64,000 nucleotides of DNA, from positions 992,001 through 1,056,000 of the forward strand of contig NW_004457735.1 of assembly GCF_000203815.1 (NCBI RefSeq), given 5' to 3'. A program made the position numbers and the translations under genes. The notes below the pieces were generated by a model that made no database searches, was not told the DNA's origin, and saw only the letters and a list, made by a program, of their open reading frames with translations. The stretch comes from Cavenderia fasciculata. Lineage: Eukaryota > Evosea > Eumycetozoa > Acytosteliales > Cavenderiaceae. This document shows positions 12,477 to 25,500 of this stretch, in pieces; position 1 is the stretch's first letter; the number at the start of each line of letters is the position of its first letter.

Positions 12477-14659
12477 CTGTATTTTTGAAAATATTATTGT
12501 TGTTGTTAGAAATTATATAAATTAGTTGTAGTTGTAGTTGTAGTAGTTGTAAAAGATGTAAATGAAATGTTTTTTTTTAAGGATGGGGATGAGATGATAT
12601 ATATGAAGATAATTGAAATTGATTACAAAATTGGTGATGGAGATCACATCGATGTTGTTGTTGGTATATAGGTATATTGATAACGGGAGTGGTGGTGGTA
12701 TTAGAGTGGTGTTTGTGGGTGGGTGGGCGAGTGGGCGGGTTGGGTCAATTGGAATCAACAACAATTCAATAAGATTATTGTTATTGGTTGTTTGGGTGAA
12801 AAATGAAAATACAATATAATTATTATTATCTTGAAAGATAGATTAGGTGATGATAGTTTTAAAACGGTTTGCTGCAAATGGGATCGATTTGAAAAAAAAA
12901 AAAACAATTCCAAAGGGCGCGCGGATTCACGTGGTGGTTTAAGAGAACAGGTGGGGGGTGGGGTGAGCTTTGAGGTAGCCTAGGCTGAAGCAACAGCAGC
13001 AGACACACACAGATTCTGACAAAGAGAGTGATGGGGCTCCAGATCGACAAACAACAACTAGGAGTCTGAAAAAGATTCTTCTTATTGTTGTTTGCAATAG
13101 GTGACAGACGTCAAATTAACGCGCTCGTGTAATGCTACTACTGATTATTTTGAAGATGTACAATAAGTCACTCACTCACTCTCTTGGTTAGCCAACAGCT
13201 AGTTTTATAAGTGTTGTTGTTGATCGTGGCCTACTAAATAAAAAATACTGTTAATGTGTGTGTGTTGGTGTTGTGTGAGGTAATAATAAATGAATGTGGT
13301 GTGCCAAGGGATGAGGCGAGGGCTTCTAAAAGTAACAAAGTTGAGATTATTGGTAGTTGTGTAGATCTTAAAGGAGGGAGGAAAGCGCCTTGAGAGAGAG
13401 AACCAACCAAAGGACACGTTCTAAAAATAATGGTGAGCCGTCGACCCTAGTAATAGGAGGGTATCGGATATCCCTAAGGGTTACGACGAATTGATAAAAT
13501 TACTATAATACTGGGGTGGGTTGATTGGGTCGCTAATCGAGGAACTGAACAACAAAATAAAAAGGGAGCAGCAGAATGAAAAAAAAACTCTTTGAAAACA
13601 ATAATATCTTTCTTTTTGTGTATCTCTTCAACAAATGTGTCTCTTTGATTCCTTTGGGTTTTCGGAATATTTTGAAAATATCTCTATCTCTATTTTTTTT
13701 TGAACTTTGAATAAACGAATGGAATGAAAGAAATGAAATAAATGAATGAATGTGTATTGTTGTTATCGAGAGAGATAAAGAGAGAGAGAGAAAAAAAAAT
13801 AGAAAGAAAAGATATTAAATTCTTCTTTAATTTTCCTTAAATTCCAAAATAAAGGTCTCGTCTCTATGTCTGTTCACCCGTGATCAATTAGAATATCAAA
13901 CAGCAGTTGTTATTTTCAAGATTGATTGGCTGGTATTCCCCTTGATGGTTGGGGGAGGCCAACGAGATACAGATATTTGATTCAATTATGATGATCATGA
14001 TTTCTTGTCGTTTGATGTTTGTTCAACGGTTTCGTTGGTGGTCACCTCACATGTGTCCAACACGATATGTGAGGTTCGCAATTTCCTTTTCCGGCAAAAA
14101 AAGAAATGGAACACAGAATTCTGTAATATTTGCAGGCACAAGCTGGCCTTCGTTGAAGGGGGCATGGATCCATCCATGCCTGTCTCATACTTATTAATAT
14201 TATTACCATTTTGAGTTTTTCTGACCCATATGTCTATATATGATCACCCACCACGAATACAAGAGCATTGAATGGTGGATGAGCCATTCATTAAAAATGA
14301 ACAGCGTTGAGAGATAGGTACCATGATACTGCTCCTAACTACTCTTCTTGGTAAATAAATAAATAAATAAATAAATATTATTCTATTTATTATTATTAAT
14401 ATTATGTTATTGATGCGAATCACATCATGATGACTGTCATTAGCTGTCATTGTCAGAGATAAATATATATAAATAATTTACAAATTTGGATGATGGAATA
14501 CACAGAGCCAAAAAGTATTTTGGGCATGCATTCCTCGTGAAATAAATACTACTACTATTATTATTATTATTACTACTATTATTACTCAATATAAATTGTA
14601 TATGTTTGTGCAATTTGCGTATTGATTTGGTTGATTGGTTGATTTTTGTTTTGATTCAG

Positions 14660-14693
<34 letters not shown>
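12477..14693. other. Spacer between the seven-TM paralogues, with relict exon
   Basis: No intact gene is seen. It contains a G-rich strand with GTGGT/GGGTGG words (12680-12740), a slightly GC-richer block with a CACGTG box (12917-12970), GA/CT tracts around 13770-13800, a 20-bp near-palindrome at 14161-14180, and the decayed exon copy annotated separately. Most of it is presumably upstream sequence for copy 1. An ATT microsatellite (14661-14696) abuts the stop codon of copy 2. Confidence 0.5.
14283..14360 (-). pseudogene. Relict exon of the seven-TM family
   Basis: About 75 bases match the second exon of copy 1 and its acceptor side (12063-12150). Shared words are CCATTCATTAAAAATGAACAGCG, split as two adjacent blocks, then TTGAGAGATA and CTCTTCTTGGTAAA with TAAATA repeats after it. 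The relict has lost about 9 bases after AACAGCG and carries substitutions that introduce a TAG in the equivalent reading frame. No flanking exon can be recognised on either side. It therefore marks a third, decayed member of this tandem family between the two surviving genes. Confidence 0.75.
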
Positions 14694-14698
<5 letters not shown>

Positions 14699-16127
14699 AA
14701 ATAATTTGTTGAGTAGAATCTTGATGTGCAGTTGATGGTGTTGAAGCATTGTCTAATGGGGCAGTGTCTGTTAGACCACTACTACTCTCTTCTTCACGGG
14801 TCATGAATGTATCAAACTCGACACCAGTTTCGGCACGTGTGGCTTCTTCGACGCTGGTAGAGAGACCCTTGATATGGTAGACGTGGTTGGCAATACGAGG
14901 TTGGTCCATGACCGAACCAGCATCTTCGACGACATTTGAACTTCGCATAGAATTGTCGGTCTCTTGGAATGTAAATACCTTCCAGAGTTGTGAATTGCTG
15001 AGTGCCGTCATGACAATCACCGCTTGCACAATCTCACAAATACCAACTATCAGGTATGTAATATAACGATAATCAGATGTTCTCGATAAACCCAATGCCA
15101 TCCATATAATATCTCTAAAAATAATTACTAAAATAAATACCAATAATGTAATTGATAATTTTAATGTCTAAAAAACAAAAAATTAATTAATTAATCACTT
15201 TTAAACTATCAATCCTATCAATCTAATCTTTATCTTTTTGTTTCAATATTTACCTTATTAATCGTATTTTCATATTCAATTGAATGATTTTCTTGTTTTT
15301 TAAGGAAACGGACTAGAATTAGGCCGTGGACCACGATGATGATACCGAGGATGATGAGGAACGAGAAGAACCCATAGGCGTAGAGACTGGTGGCAGCCGA
15401 TTGCCTGATGATACCATAGATCAAGATAAAGAGCATCCAGGCTCCAAACACGGCAGCAAAGATCCATGATGTGACCCAAGCTCTCTTTGAATTCTTGAGA
15501 ATGATCGACGTTGAGATGAAAAAGGTGTAGATCACCTGAACCCAGTAACAACCGATGAATATCCATCCTATGACCAGAAAGTACGTGCTAACAACTGCAA
15601 AGATCCATGCTTTTGAACCAACACCTGATCTAGGTATTGCGTACAATAAACATACTTGATCAGCTATTCTAACTGTTAAAAGTGTAATAAAAATAAAAAA
15701 AAGAAGAAGAAGAAAGAAAGAAAGAAGAGTAATAAAAAAAAGAAATTAAAAAAAAAAAAAAATAGATGTATGAGTAAAAAAAAATCGATCGGTATTGGGC
15801 ATTTGTCATATGATGTTCGACGATGAGATATATATATATATAAAAGTTATATTTATAATTATTTGTTGTTTGATGATTGTGTGTTTGTTACATACATAAT
15901 GGAAATATAATAAGTGTAAGATAGGTAATAAATTTAGGACCATATTTCAAACTAGAGACATATCTTTCAGTGCCAACCACACGCATACGACGTCGTTTTA
16001 ATCGTTTGCAGAGATATATAAATTGCGGCACTGCAAAGAGAGGAATAAAAGCAAGGAAAATGATTCTTATCCAGACATAACTAAGTACCAACTTGTCATA
16101 TACATCTGAACTAGTATATGTTGCCAT
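14694..16127 (-). CDS. Seven-TM membrane protein, copy 2 (possible TOM1/THH1 type)
   Basis: Three exons: 15896-16127, 15254-15672 and 14694-15167. Phases 1 and 0 match, giving 374 aa. About seven hydrophobic segments can be followed in order: VWIRIIFLAFIPLFAV, FITYLTLIIFPLF, AWIFAVVSTYFLVIGWIFIG, SWIFAAVFGAWMLFILIYG, YGFFSFLIILGIIIVVHGLIL, LSITLLVFILVIIF and ITYLIVGICEIVQAVIVMTAL. They are followed by an acidic, Ser/Thr-rich tail of about 95 residues. Basic loops (CKRLKRRRMR, LKNSKRAW, RFLKKQ) lie between segments. Copy 1 keeps the same intron positions, showing descent by tandem duplication. Function is unknown; resemblance to the TOM1/THH1 family is only by topology and loop pattern. Unlike copy 1, every splice junction here is in frame, so this copy looks functional. 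Confidence 0.82.
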
Positions 16128-17152
16128 TAAATTGTAGTAGCTGTTATACTACTACTACTAATTAAATAAATATATTAAATATAATAAATTATAGATAGAT
16201 ATATAGATATATATAAGATTGATCTCACTCTATTTGAGATACAACAATAATTAAATAAATAAATAAATAAATATTTCTATAAATAGAATTAGATACAACT
16301 ATTATTATTATCTATCTAATTATTTGTTATCTTGTTTTTTCTATTAATATAATAATGACGATCTTTCTTGGTTGTTTGTTGTAGTTGCATGGAGAGGGTC
16401 TGGGTTTTTTGTTAGTTTGATGTGATGCGATGGATAGATGGTTGTTGAACGTCTTTTGTATTTTTGTTATTGCCTTTTTAAATGAGGAGGGTGGAGGAGA
16501 GGAGTGATTCAATATTACTGTTTAGTCGGTCGGTTGGTTGGTGTATGATCGAGAGGGGTTGGCTAATCTTTTTGCTACTAAACACACTTTACACTTGGTT
16601 TCCAATCGTAAGATGATGGTAGAGTGGTAGCGGTGTTGCGATGGATAGATTGTCTCGTATGATGCAATGATAAGCATAAAGAAGGGGGGAGGGGGACATG
16701 TGAGATGAAAATAGGGACAAACGAGATAAGCTAAACAATGATTGGCTGTTGAATCGCTGAATGGGGTTTGTGCTAATGTTGGTTTCAAACCATTCATCAA
16801 TGGGGCTGAAAAAAATGACGGTTAAGATATTTATTCAATTTGTGTGTCGTCTCTCTAGTTCACCCAACAAACAAAATTAACTTGTTTGAGTTGTTTTTTC
16901 AATCCAATAGTTGGCTTGTTCTTCTTCTTTCGTTTAATTGTTTTATGTTTGTTTTTCAATGATGTCCTTCCATTCTTCATTGAATACAATTGTGTGTGTC
17001 GTGTTTGTTTGATGAATTATCGGTTGCGATTGTATGTGTGAGTGTGTGAGTGGATTGTGGTGGTGGGTGGTGGTGGTTGTGTGTATCTTGATTCTAATCG
17101 GTAGATTCTTTCTTTTTATTTAGATAAGATATTAATATCTACTATTCATCCA

Positions 17153-17336
<184 letters not shown>

Positions 17337-19172
17337 TTATTCTTTGATTGTCTGTACAGTTGTTCGTTGGGTTGGAACGCACAGCAACAAACCTTCCCTT
17401 TTTTTATTGTTGATATCTTGATAATTTCAAGATTTGTTTTGTTCGTTTGGGATGAATATAGATAGATCCTCATCTTCGTTTATCCTGGTATATTATTATT
17501 ATTAAAAAAAAAAAATGGGTTGGATAAAATACTTTCCAAAAATAGAAAAACCGAGGTAATATATATTTTTGAACTTCCACTTCCACTCTTAAACTAAATT
17601 AATAAACTATGTTGGTTGATATGATAGTCTCTCCAACCATATAACTATGACTAGCCTATCCTGTGTGGGAAACTACTTTCCCATTTCTTATTTACTTTAT
17701 TTTCTCTTGGCATGTTCATAATTAAAACTTAAGGATCCGCGCACTACATCTCCCCATGGTTTTTTGGTTAATTAATTAATTTGTCACGGTTTGTTTTCGA
17801 AACCACCCAAACAAAAAAAGCCATTGTTTGCTACTATCTATATTTTTTTTTATCTTCTAGGTCATATTTTTAAATACCAGATCGTTTCGATCCCTTTTGT
17901 CTCTCTTAGTATCTTTACCAATCTATCTTCTTTTCGCTTTGGATTATTATTATTATTGAAGCTTTCTCAAAAGTGTCGGTTCGTGAAATTGAGGGTCATT
18001 AATATAACCCTGTTACCCACATCATCGTAAAAATATCACGTTGGTTCCTGTGCACTCCGCCCAGTTTTAGTGAAATCGAGATTCCGAAACAGCAGTGCTG
18101 CAAATGAATGCTTGCCTCAGACCAGTCCCGCTCCCTCCTACCCCCCACCACACCCACTCTATGTCCATTTGAGACACCCAACCCCATCGTATCTTCAATT
18201 TACACAATTCAATTTTACTTTAAATGACAAAAGTGTACACACAGACAGAGAGGTATGAATTAGTGAGGAGATGGAGACGACGATTAGTTAAAGTTTGCAG
18301 TAAAAGGAGCAAAGCTCTCTGAGAGGATGTTGATTGCTGACCAACGCGCACCTGTTGCTTCTAATAGAGTGTTAAGATTGAAAGAACGAGAACAGGTAGC
18401 AAGTGCATAGAAGGGGGGTATCTCATCTTACCTTTTCTATGTCTGTTTACATTGTTGAAACGATCAAAAAAGAAAAACAGACAACACCTCATTATTAATA
18501 ATTGTTGTATTATCATTCAATATTATTGTTGTTGTTTTTGCAATCTAAAAAACTATATTTATATTTTAATATATTGTTTTCTTTCTTTCTCGCCATAGAT
18601 ATCTATTATTATCTGTATCTTTATATATATTTATAAAACAAAAACAAAAAGGTAAAAGAAACATAAACAAAGCAGTCCAAAACAACAAACAAACAACAAC
18701 AACTACAACAACAAACATTACATTGGGTTAAGGTGTCAAAAGACAGACAAGACATGTTATACTCAACTCAACCATGTGTAGTTATAACCTCACTTTTTAA
18801 TGTGATTGATATTTATAAGTTTCCATTAATATTTGGGATATTAATAATAATAATAATTAATAATATTATTATTGGACAATGAAGGTGTGAATATTTATTA
18901 GATCGATTCCAATCTAGATTAATTGATATTTTAAGATTGATCAATAATAATGTGTGTAAATGTTTCGTTTCTTATATTTATTTACTTTTAAACATTTTTG
19001 ATTTTAAATATCAAATATGGTTAACCCCTTTTTGGTATAATTATTATTATTATTAATTATCGATCACACTATCATTCATCATGCATCGTCATGGTTTCCT
19101 TTTCCATTCACACTCATATACACACACACCACATATTGTGTTCACCACATCATCACTTCGTTGTTGTTCAAA

Positions 19173-19218
19173 TTATGGGGGTGGTGGTGGTGGCGGTGGT
19201 GGTGGCGGTGGTGGTTGG
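19173..19218 (+). repeat. GGT/GGC-rich tract, possible G-quadruplex
   Basis: Starts with GGGG and continues as GTGGTGGTGGCGGTGGTGG-type triplets for about 45 bases in otherwise AT-rich DNA, ending TTGGG. A frame through it would read as polyglycine but has no believable gene around it. Confidence 0.85.
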
Positions 19219-22200
19219 GAATGGAAACCCCGATCCAACCCATCCCAATCCAATCCAATCCAATTAATTGTCATATGTTTGTGTGTGTTAAGAATCGAAT
19301 CGAAAATGATTTAGCATTTTTATTATGATTTATGTATACTATTATTATTATTATTATTATTATTTCCAATTATGATAATTTATATAAATCAATCCATTTC
19401 CCAAATAAAGGTGGTGCCATGATTCATCATCTGAACTGACTCGAGTCACACCTCCCCAACTCACACTCACACTCAATCAATCCAATCCTTTTGTTTAAAT
19501 TAAATGCCCAACTCCCAAACCAATACCCAAAACCACCCTACATCTCGATAGATCGATGATACATATCAAATAATGATGTGTTATGTTGGTTGAAGGTTAC
19601 GATTCAATACCACAGTCATTCATCATGGCACCACACTTTTTGGGAAATGATCATCATTGTGGTGATATCTTGAAGGTTTGTCCCAAAAACAAAGGTAATT
19701 GGATGGAGATGGTGAATGGCGGGTTTAGGGTTAAGCTCTCTCTCTTTGTGGGTGGGGGGGAAATAGGAACAAATAATAATAACAATTAATAATAAAAAGT
19801 GTAGTGCGCAAGACAGACAGAGAGAGACAGACAAACAACAACAGCAGTAACACCCTACTCCCTTTTAACTACTACATTCAGTGAACCTCTAACTACTCAT
19901 GATAGATAAAACCAAAAACACACACACATACAACAAAGGTTAGATAAGAAATAATATATATCCCATCCATATATCCATCATCCATCCATCCATACATCCA
20001 TACAACCATACATACATACATACATATTATATGTCTCTTTTTATAATACTTGTACTTGTTGATAATATTGTACAATACTATTGTAAATTAATAACCTAAC
20101 CGACCACCGAAATGTGTTGTCCAATATCTACCACCTTCTTTTCTTTTCTCTCCACTTCCACACCACACAAAGAATGCAACTCCCTTTGGGTTCCACCCTG
20201 AAAGAAGCAGTATTGGAGCTATACTAGCGTCATTCTTAATCTCCAACCTTTTTTTTCGTGTGACCAGGCAAGCTAACAGGCGGGTGTGATGATGAGAAAA
20301 CTGGATATACTCTACTTGTGACAACTTATAGCTCAAATTTGAAAGGAGTAGGGAAAAAGAAAAGATGCAAGGGATGGCTTGAAATCCGTTTGGTTGGAAC
20401 TGCAATTTATTGAACTATAAACACCAACTAAACACCTAATCATATATTTATATATATTTGGAATTAAAAATAGCGAGAAAGAGATAGATACAGAATTTAA
20501 AGGATATTATTATTTAAATTATTATTATTAGTAGTTAGTAGTAGTAGCAGTACATACCCTCACTGTAATAATAATAATAATCTTCAAAGAATCTTGTAAT
20601 TGAACATCCACCCCATCCACACCAATCCATCTTAATTTATATTAATTTCATAAGTCATCATCAGTTAATCAAAGTAAAGAGAGGGGTAGATATTATGATG
20701 ATTAAAAATGTAGACTTTCCAAAATAAGCAACTATGAAACTAGTTTGAAAAATTAAACACACGCAAACTATCACATCACGCAATTTAATTTAAAACATCA
20801 TTGTCGATTAGTTTGTTTTCATTCATGTCCACAACAGCAGCAACAGCAGGTAGTGGCTATTTTTATTTCGTTGAATTCATTTCGTCAAATCGATGCAACA
20901 TACATGTTTCAACAACACTCATATCATGATTGCACTCTGCAGTGGGGTGTCCGGTGACTTGGCCCTATCTTGGCATTGGCATCCCGGTTTATCAAGACTT
21001 TTTTAAAATCAAATCAAACTTTTATAATCTCAACTGTCTCGTTTAAATAATTATTTATTATTATTATTATTTAAATTTACTTTTTGTTTTAAAAAAGACG
21101 ATTATATATAAATACCAAATCAAGTACAATAATTATAATAGTCGTATAATTTCTAAAGAGTAGTAGTATTTATTATATATTAAAATTAATATAAAAAACC
21201 GACACTGTTCCAAATACATTCATACATACAACCACAACCAAGTCTCTTTTTTAAAACAAGGATTAGCTTGGCAAAAATCTCTATTTCGTATAACCCCCAA
21301 ACCCTACCCCACCATCACCATCAACCAATCGCCCATATCCCCACTCAACACCCAACCATCCCCCATCTACACCAAACAAAACAAAAAAATCACAAAAAAA
21401 TAGAAGAGACAAACAAACAGAACATCATCATCAACAAAAAAAAACGACTACAAAGGTTTATTGTTATTATATATTATATTATAAATATAAATATAAATTT
21501 ACCCATCAACCGAAAAGCAAGTAAAGCTAGTAGTAGATTACTTTTATTCTCAAAAAGGTTAGTTTAAGTTTGTGTTTAGAGTCTAGACTCTATTCTATCC
21601 AAATTGTTTTACACTAAAGAACTGTGGATGCCATCCATCTGAGGTTCGCCTTCTCCTTGTCGATTTTTCGATTTTTGCCAGTGAGGGTAATTTGGGCTGC
21701 TTTTGGCAATCGAAATCTGAGGGTTACATTGCTCAGCTGCTGTTTTTTTGTTTTTTTAATTTCACTTTCAACCAATTTCTGCAGTTACTGCTGTTGTTGA
21801 GTGGCCCCCTCTATTGTCATGGCACCCCCCTCTCATCGTGTTTGAGCAACGTTGGGCTTGCAATAGTTGGTTCCTGTTTGATAAACAACAACTTCAGTTC
21901 ATTAATACTAACCAACACATTATGTAATCCTTATACCCACATCACAGACACAACAACAAATTACTCTACTACATATATTATTATAACATTACATTCTAGA
22001 GAGACAGATATACTTATCCTAGGAACCAAAGAAACTAAACAACAACAACAACACAGTGTTGTGTATTGGATTAGATTAGATAAAGAAAAAAAAAGGGAGA
22101 TCAAACGTCGTTTTCAACCAACTAATATCAAAAGGTAAATTAAAAAAAAAAAAAACTAAAACTAAAACACATCTTTTATAACTTTACACCAGCCAGACCC

Positions 22201-22511
22201 GAGGGTTATATTGTTCAATTGTGATCCTTTTTTCACACCACCCCAACTGTGTTGTGTGTGTCAATCAAAGAATGAAACAATGAGATCCTTCCTTCCTCCT
22301 CCTGCACCGCACACCACTGCATGCGACATGATTGATTACTAACTAACGCAATATCACCTCATCCCCCATATATATACATAACATACATAGACATTGAATC
22401 TAGTAAAAGAAGAAGTTTAGTTTAGAGTTAGAGAGTTAGGTTAGTACAGTTACAGAATTAGAATCTATTTTTTTGTCGTCGTCTTTGTCGTCGTACCACC
22501 CGCGTTTTAGA

Positions 22512-25500
22512 ATGTCGTCACCTTATATCAACAATCAACAGCAACACCACCATGATGCTGGTGCCAACGTTGGAGTTGGGTCGACCACCACCACCACCAC
22601 CACATCAGCTTCCTCTGCTCCTTCCAACAACAACATTTTGATTAACAATAATAGTAATAATAGTAATAGTAATAATAGTAATAATAATAATAATCTACAA
22701 GGACTATCAACATCTGGAAGTTATAAAGCACTACATCAACAACAACAACAATTGTTTTCAACACACCCATCACTCCTACAACAGCCACCCTCATATATGA
22801 TCGAAACATCCGCCATCCCTTTTCCCAGTCACAAGAGCCTCAATCTACTTAACCTTAGCGGCGGCACTACTACTTCCAACAACAACTCGAGCAACCAATC
22901 CAACAACACGACGAATACCAGCGGTTCTGGATTATTCCACCAATTGCAACTTTCCAACTCGACCTTTGGCACAAACAACAATTCAAGTTCCAACATTCCA
23001 TTTGTGTTGACTTCGTACGGCATCAATTCGAGTTCTTCCCACTCTAATCACCACCACCATCACGCCAACAACAGCGGTGCTTCCAACTCGACCAATAATA
23101 TGAATGTGCAACAGATGATCAACTCTGCTGCCGGCGGCGGCGGCGGTGGACCATCCTCTTCCTCATCGTCCTCCAACTCGGGTAACAACCCCTCGATATA
23201 CGAGGATGTCCCCAACACATTGTCCTACTCTTACGACAACATCTTTAATCTCAACAATCTTTTTTCAGAACCATCAAAGTCAATTGGTGAAGGTCTAAAC
23301 ATCCTCACCAACAGTGGTAACAATGCCATACAAAATCTAATTAATCAAAATAACAATCAAAATAATTCATCATCATCCAATTCAATTCCAGAAACTATAG
23401 GCAATCAACAAAATAATAATAATGTAAATAATAATAGTAATAATAATAATAATAATAATGGTAACGGTAATCCATTATTAATGATAACACCATCAAGTGA
23501 TATTTCATCACCATCACCACCCAATTCATCAATTCTCACAAGTCATATATCGTCATCGTCACCCAATCAACCATCACCACTTCCATCGCCATCATCATCG
23601 TCATATCAACACCGACCGCAACAACAACAACAACAACAATACTATCAACAACCACAACAACAATCACAACATCCATTGTCACCATCAACTTCATCTAGTA
23701 GTCCACTTGATTTTTCCATGCCAACCTATCCATCAACCCAAAGCATTCCACAAAATCCAAACACAGTGGTCAATGTAACCAAAAAATTGAAAAGAGAATT
23801 TGATCAAACTCTTCCAAAAGATGAATGGGAACAATATTTCCCAAATGGTAAAATTTATTCTTTATTTAATTCAAAAAATGATTTGTATGTTTAAACAAAA
23901 AAGAAAAGAAAGATAAAAGAAAGAAAAATATTAATTATTTTGTTTAATTTTTTGTAGAACTGGAAGTTTTGGATTTAAAGTAAAAAGAATTGATAAGAAT
24001 ATAACTTATTCAGATTTGGATTCTGCATGGATTTTATATAGACAAAATAGATTCCAGATAGAGACAGAGTTGACTGGTAGTTTGGAGAATCATAACTCTG
24101 ATCCCACCAATCCATTGTTTATCAATAACAGTGGTGCTCCCCTCAAGGTTGAAGCACTGCATTTCACACTGTACGTACTCAAGTTTTCCAACGTCAGCAA
24201 TGTACAGGTGCTCAATGAGTTGACTGAACGCGTGCCCATCCACCAACTGGGCAACACCTCTGGCAAGAAGGATGGCCGTCTGCCAGTCGAGTCGAGTCCC
24301 GTCGTCAAGGGCAAGAGCAGTTGGTCCAAGCTGCAATTCGGATCGGCCACTGCCAACAATGCACGTATCAACCCCGACCAACCCAACCCAAACCAACAGT
24401 TTTTCCGTATCGTCGTCGTGTTGAATGCCGTCGTCGAGCAACAGACTCAGCAATCGCAACACCAATTCTCCATCACTCACCAGTACTATCCACTCTCTGC
24501 CAAGATCTCCCCACCCATGATTGTGCGTGGTCAAAACCCAGGTCGGTTTCTCAACCACGAAAAGACTTCAAAAAAGGATATCAACTCTTCTCCCGGTAGC
24601 AGTAGCTCTGGAGGAGGAGGGAGTAATGGCCAATCGCCAACCTCTTCAACCACCAATTTATTTCAACAACAACAATCAAACAACCAACAACAACAACAAC
24701 AACAACAATTTGCTCAACCCTTTTCCCATCCAATCAATAATTTAGCATCGGGTGCCAGTGCCAGTGCAAGTGGTACTTCAACTAGTACTACTTCAACCTC
24801 GTCTACATCTACATTGAAGTCATCCACTTCATCCATGTCATCGTCATCTTCAAACTCTTCATTGACCAATGAAACTGAACCATTAAATACAACTTGGTTG
24901 GGAAACAACAATAATAACAATTCAACTAGTACCACAAATAATGGCAATACATCTACAAATCATATATTAAGTAGTAACCCATATTTTGGTAACAACTCAT
25001 CATCTACCACTTCAACTTTAACCACTTCAACCACATCTACAGCAGCAACTACTACATCGGTATCTGACAACCAATCTGGAAATATATTTCAGTTTCTCTC
25101 CAGTACCCAACATAATCAGTTACAACAACAAGTCCAACAACAACAACAAGGACAACAACAACAACAAACAAGCAACAATTTTGTAACCATAAATCATTCA
25201 CAAATTCAACAAGCAGGCAATCCATTTTCCAATTTTCCATCAAATATATTACCCCTTCAACAACAACAACAACAAACCGATGTACAAAATAATAATAATA
25301 ACACTAATACCTCTTCCTCTTCCTCCTCACAATGGTTACGTAACCCATTATCCGATGATATTGTATATACAAATGGAAAGGTTGGTATTAATACCAACTC
25401 ACCAACTCAAGCACTCACTGTAAATGGTAATATTTTGGTCACTGGTGATCTCTACAAACCATCGGATCGTCGTATAAAGTCCAATATTGTCCGTGACTCT

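Noticed and set aside
14005-14214. Plus-strand frame of 69 codons with a CxxC pair
   Set aside because: It has no splice context, no known family and no homology to neighbours. The CxxC is isolated. The patch is noted only as GC-richer intergenic DNA.
19081-19314. Open frame reading through the G-rich tract
   Set aside because: The frame owes its length to the GGT/GGC triplets and starts in ordinary AT-rich sequence; there is no sign of coding.
20088-20405. 105-codon minus-strand frame in the mrfA upstream interval
   Set aside because: Composition is slightly GC-richer, but there is no recognisable domain, no plausible splicing and no homologue known to me.
21692-22138. 148-codon frame just before mrfA
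   Set aside because: No ATG at the start, odd composition and no domain. It is more likely 5' leader or promoter DNA.
21705-22215. Two similar 20-base words, GAGGGTTACATTGCTCAG and GAGGGTTATATTGTTCAA, 490 bases apart
   Set aside because: About 17 of 21 positions match and nothing flanking is shared, so chance or a weak regulatory motif cannot be told apart.
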